Origin: Trichomonas tenax
Taxonomy: Eukaryota > Parabasalia > Trichomonadida > Trichomonadidae
DNA: 10,134 nucleotides
Direction: 5' to 3'
Assembly: GCA_023091735.1 (NCBI GenBank)
Contig: JALKBU010001510.1
Coordinates: 1-10,134, forward strand
The first letter of the stretch is position 1; the number at the start of each line of letters is the position of its first letter. The translations under genes and the position numbers were made by a program. The notes beneath the pieces were generated by a model. That model worked only from the letters and a program-made list of their open reading frames with translations. It did no database searches and was not told the DNA's origin. This document shows positions 8,608 to 10,134 of the stretch, in pieces.

Positions 8608-8721
8608 ATGACATTGAATGATTCTGATAATCAAAAGCTTAATGATTATTTTAATGGGTGGATTAGCATAAATGGAACTCGGTATCCAAAAAATCAGCCG
8701 AATAAACAAGTGGAAACCTAG
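8608..8721 (+). CDS. Small ORF of unknown function (37 residues), possibly truncated
   Basis: This ATG-to-TAG frame encodes 37 residues (begins MTLNDSDNQK, with a NGWISINGTRYP segment) and is rich in Asn, Trp and Tyr rather than the Lys/Ile/Phe typical of random AT-rich frames. Local GC content rises over the ORF. A TCATTT initiator-like word lies 9 bases upstream. After the TAG the same frame stays open for 31 further codons to a second stop at 8815-8817 and crosses the GC-rich hairpin at 8731-8777. It may therefore be a short intact gene, the 5' piece of a broken gene, or a gene with a premature stop. I recognise no family. Confidence 0.3.
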   Translation: MTLNDSDNQKLNDYFNGWISINGTRYPKNQPNKQVET

Positions 8722-8730
8722 TTAGTAATT

Positions 8731-8777
8731 AGATGTTCGCGGAATCCACGACTACGCCGTGTCTTCCGCGAACATCT
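8731..8777. repeat. Strong GC-rich hairpin followed by a T run
   Basis: AGATGTTCGCGGAA (8731-8744) pairs perfectly with TTCCGCGAACATCT (8764-8777), a 14-base-pair stem. Inside it, after a symmetric two-base internal loop, CACG (8747-8750) pairs with CGTG (8758-8761) around a seven-base loop. The plus strand then has five T bases. In DNA this AT-rich such a structure is most unlikely to arise by chance. It begins nine bases after the stop of the small ORF. It could be a 3' processing or transcription-ending structure, the core of a small inverted-repeat element, or a structured RNA. Confidence 0.75.
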
Positions 8778-8896
8778 TTTTAAATATATTTACGACAGAA
8801 TTAGTTTTACAAGTTAGGTTCCCCCTATATAGAAAATAAATTTTTGAATTACTTACAAATTAACGTTAATTTTATTTTGGAAATTCCTGACTTTAA

Positions 8897-9122
8897 AAAT
8901 TTATTCAGTTTTAAAAATAATTTATGACTAGCTAACTAACTAAGAAAAGAAAGCGAAAGGAAATTGGGGAGTCAGAAATTTGAAAAATAATTTTAGTGGT
9001 TATGAGAGAAATTTATTCAGTTTTTGAAAAATAATTTATGACTAACTAACTAACTAAGAAAAGAAAGCGAAAGGATTTGAGGGTAAGGAAATTTTGAAAA
9101 ATAATTTTAGTGGTTATGAGAG
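8897..9122. repeat. Two tandem copies of a 112-114 base repeat
   Basis: Unit 1 (8897-9008, 112 bases) and unit 2 (9009-9122, 114 bases) start with AAATTTATTCAG and share the blocks AATAATTTATGACTA, TAACTAACTAAGAAAAG, AAAGCGAAAGGA and AATAATTTTAGTGGTTATG. A third partial start, AAATTTATTCGG, begins at 9123 and runs into the end of the minus-strand ORF. Most differences fall in one patch after AAAGCGAAAGGA. The TAAC tetranucleotide run inside each unit is itself a small tandem repeat. Partial duplication at the edge of an inserted or rearranged segment would explain it. Confidence 0.85.
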
Positions 9123-9126
9123 AAAT

Positions 9127-9267
9127 TTATTCGGATTTCTTTTCTTCTTCCTGCTTCTTCTTTTCTTCTTCTTCCTTCATTCTTTTTGCGATCCACCTCG
9201 GATTCTTCTGACGACCTGCAGCAAGTGCTGCTAATTGTTTTTCTGACACACACACAAATGAGCCCAT
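9127..9267 (-). CDS. Small Lys/Glu-rich ORF or C-terminal gene fragment
   Basis: On the minus strand this frame encodes 46 residues from an ATG inside the repeat module. It starts MGSFVCVSEK, continues QLAALAAGRQKNPRWIAKRM and ends in a Lys/Glu-rich helix (EEEE, KKK, EEE). The frame stays open upstream of that ATG for about 50 codons through the hairpins, so the ATG may not be the true start. The composition is plainly protein-like and recalls the ends of small charged proteins encoded by repeated elements in trichomonad genomes, but I cannot name a family. It is probably a remnant or small gene of the element that carries the module at 9247-9305. Its stop codon lies at the junction with the tandem repeat. 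Confidence 0.38.
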   Translation of the reverse strand: MGSFVCVSEKQLAALAAGRQKNPRWIAKRMKEEEEKKKQEEEKKSE

Positions 9268-9305
9268 CCCGCTGAGCAAGCTCAGCTTCGGGCTAGGATA
9301 AATGA
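9247..9305 (+). repeat. Tract-hairpin-GATAAATGA module, right copy
   Basis: CACACACACAAATGAGC (9247-9263) is identical over 17 bases to the reverse complement of 191-207. The 33-base spacer contains GCTGAGC (9271-9277), AA, and GCTCAGC (9280-9286). AGCCC (9261-9265) and GGGCT (9290-9294) can pair outside this stem. GATAAATGA (9297-9305) closes the module, as in the left copy. The two copies face outward at the two ends of the host gene block. Confidence 0.5.
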
Positions 9306-9307
9306 GC

Positions 9308-9323
9308 CCGACCCAAGGGTCGG
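9308..9323. repeat. Perfect hairpin with AA loop
   Basis: CCGACCC (9308-9314) and GGGTCGG (9317-9323) form a perfect seven-base-pair stem with an AA loop. It begins three bases after the end of the right-hand module, whose main hairpin also has an AA loop. Two consecutive GC-rich stems in AT-rich surroundings suggest a structured RNA or recombination-related element. The left-hand module shows no second hairpin in the corresponding place. Confidence 0.65.
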
Positions 9324-9418
9324 TCTTATTCTTCTTAACCTGATGATATAACGGATTTTTATCATTTGTGGAATTAATGTTAATTTTAAAAATATATTAT
9401 TTTTTAATAAGTAAATAG

Positions 9419-9661
9419 ATGGACAGGGTAAACGTTGGTTGCCAAACAATTTCATTTGCAGATAAAATTGATGTTGAAAAGTTTTTGATGCGTGAATTTC
9501 CGAACAAACGCGAAATATTGGTTTCTGAATTATCTGAGGCTTATTTTGAAATTTTCGGGATAAGGAAATTTTATGAAGAATTTAAAAAGGATTTGAAAAA
9601 GTCGATGAGATACAAAGCTTGTTCAATAAAGAAGGTCAAATATATTGTACGATTGGTTTAG
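9419..9661 (+). CDS. Hypothetical 80-residue protein
   Basis: An ATG-to-TAG frame encodes 80 residues rich in Lys, Glu, Phe and Ile. It has no membrane segment or signal peptide. The middle (about residues 18-61) is likely helical, with alternating acidic and basic residues, and the C-terminus is basic (KSMRYKACSIKKVKYIV). A helical DNA- or RNA-binding protein is conceivable, but I see no known motif. Upstream is very AT-rich, with no TCAYTW initiator near the start. Its place between the right-hand repeat module and the repeated terminal words suggests it belongs to the repeated element rather than to a host gene. It may be a fragment. Confidence 0.45.
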   Translation: MDRVNVGCQTISFADKIDVEKFLMREFPNKREILVSELSEAYFEIFGIRKFYEEFKKDLKKSMRYKACSIKKVKYIVRLV

Positions 9662-10134
9662 TAACAGTTTGTTATTTTTGTTTTTAGTTGATTTCGATGT
9701 GGAAATGAGGAAATGAGGTCGTTTATGTTGAAAATTTGATGAAAAGTAATGGAAAACAGTGATTTAGGGGCAAAAATGAAAAGTGCACCGAGTTGATTTA
9801 TTTTTGATGATATAGGTTTCATAAATCCTTGAGTTGATATTATAAATCAGCGAGTCGGAAAGTGCACCAAGTGCATCGGGTTCAAAATTGCCCTAGTAAA
9901 TGTGACAACATTGACATTTTGACAACACGAGTGATTTCATGCTGAAAACAGGTATTTTACGGTCGTTTGTACGTAAAGGGTACGTAGAAATTGGGGGTAA
10001 ATTATAGGATGTTGTCAACTTGAGTTTTTGGGCTTAATATTATGAAAATTTGAGGATTTAGGGCTTAAAATTCATTTTGACAACATCGTTTATAAATGGT
10101 CATTTTTTACGTAAGGGGTTAGTTAGAAATGGCT
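9662..10134. repeat. Region of short repeated words at the right edge
   Basis: No gene is seen. AGTGCACC occurs at 9782-9789 and 9861-9868; the second is part of the 16-base word shared with the left edge. GAGTTGAT occurs near 9790 and at 9831. GACAACA occurs at 9904-9910, 9921-9927 and 10079-10085, and inverted (TGTTGTC) at 10010-10016. ACGTAAAGGGTACGTAGAAAT (near 9971) recurs as ACGTAAGGGGTTAGTTAGAAAT (near 10109). This density of direct and inverted words suits the end of a large repeat or mobile element running out of the window. Confidence 0.45.

Noticed and set aside
8930..9060. ACTAACTAACTAAG in both tandem units as a trichomonad intron branch site and 3' splice site
   Set aside because: Trichomonad introns end in an ACTAACACACAG-like block after a GTATGT-type donor. 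Neither a donor nor flanking exons in frame are present, and the TAAC run is a simple tandem repeat.
9862..9892. GGTTCAAAATTGCC as a tRNA T-arm or internal B box
   Set aside because: It departs from the B-box consensus, and no matching A box, anticodon arm or acceptor stem is found within 80 bases upstream.
90..10005. GGGGTAAATTAT shared between 9994-10005 and the reverse complement of 90-101 as more proof of inverted ends
   Set aside because: It is short and AT-rich, and its order relative to the GTGCACC word differs at the two ends, so chance cannot be excluded.
1..10134. CRISPR array, bacterial operon signals or rRNA
   Set aside because: There are no regularly spaced direct repeats, ribosome binding sites or rRNA-like conserved blocks; the coding style is eukaryotic.

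Overview
The window looks like nuclear DNA of an AT-rich, intron-poor protist. A trichomonad, with Tritrichomonas fitting well, is the best guess. The reasons are a short two-repeat Myb protein of the kind greatly expanded in trichomonads, long uninterrupted eukaryotic reading frames, A-rich sequence just before the start codons, use of the standard genetic code, and tightly convergent gene pairs set among AT-rich spacers. There are no bacterial ribosome binding sites or operons. The species is an inference; no rRNA or other marker gene is present.

Positions 1-380 hold a degraded repeat-like end: a hairpin next to a CACACACACAAATGAGC tract (read on the minus strand) and what looks like the C-terminal remnant of a protein. 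Positions 380-8600 are ordinary host sequence with four intact genes in two convergent pairs. The first pair is an R2R3-type Myb protein (+, 1031-1654) facing a PAP2-family lipid phosphatase (-, 1747-2505). The second is a coiled-coil protein with a long acidic tail (+, 3215-4807) facing an importin-beta-like HEAT-repeat karyopherin (-, 4920-7364). The PAP2 and coiled-coil genes diverge from a 709-base spacer rich in TGACA/TGTCA words. The four genes have no evident shared pathway: transcription factor, membrane lipid enzyme, probable cytoskeletal or scaffold protein, and nuclear transport factor.

From about 8600 to the end the window changes character. It holds a 37-codon ORF with a trichomonad-like initiator (TCATTT) just upstream, a strong GC-rich hairpin, two tandem copies of a 112-114 base repeat, a small minus-strand ORF rich in Lys and Glu, two more perfect hairpins with AA loops, an 80-residue unknown ORF, and a terminal region with repeated GTGCACC, GACAACA and ACGTAA-containing words. 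The tract-hairpin-GATAAATGA module at 9247-9305 is a diverged inverted copy of the one at 150-207. The host gene block therefore appears to lie between two outward-facing members of one dispersed repeat family. No transposase, integrase, polymerase, CRISPR array, tRNA or rRNA gene was recognised.
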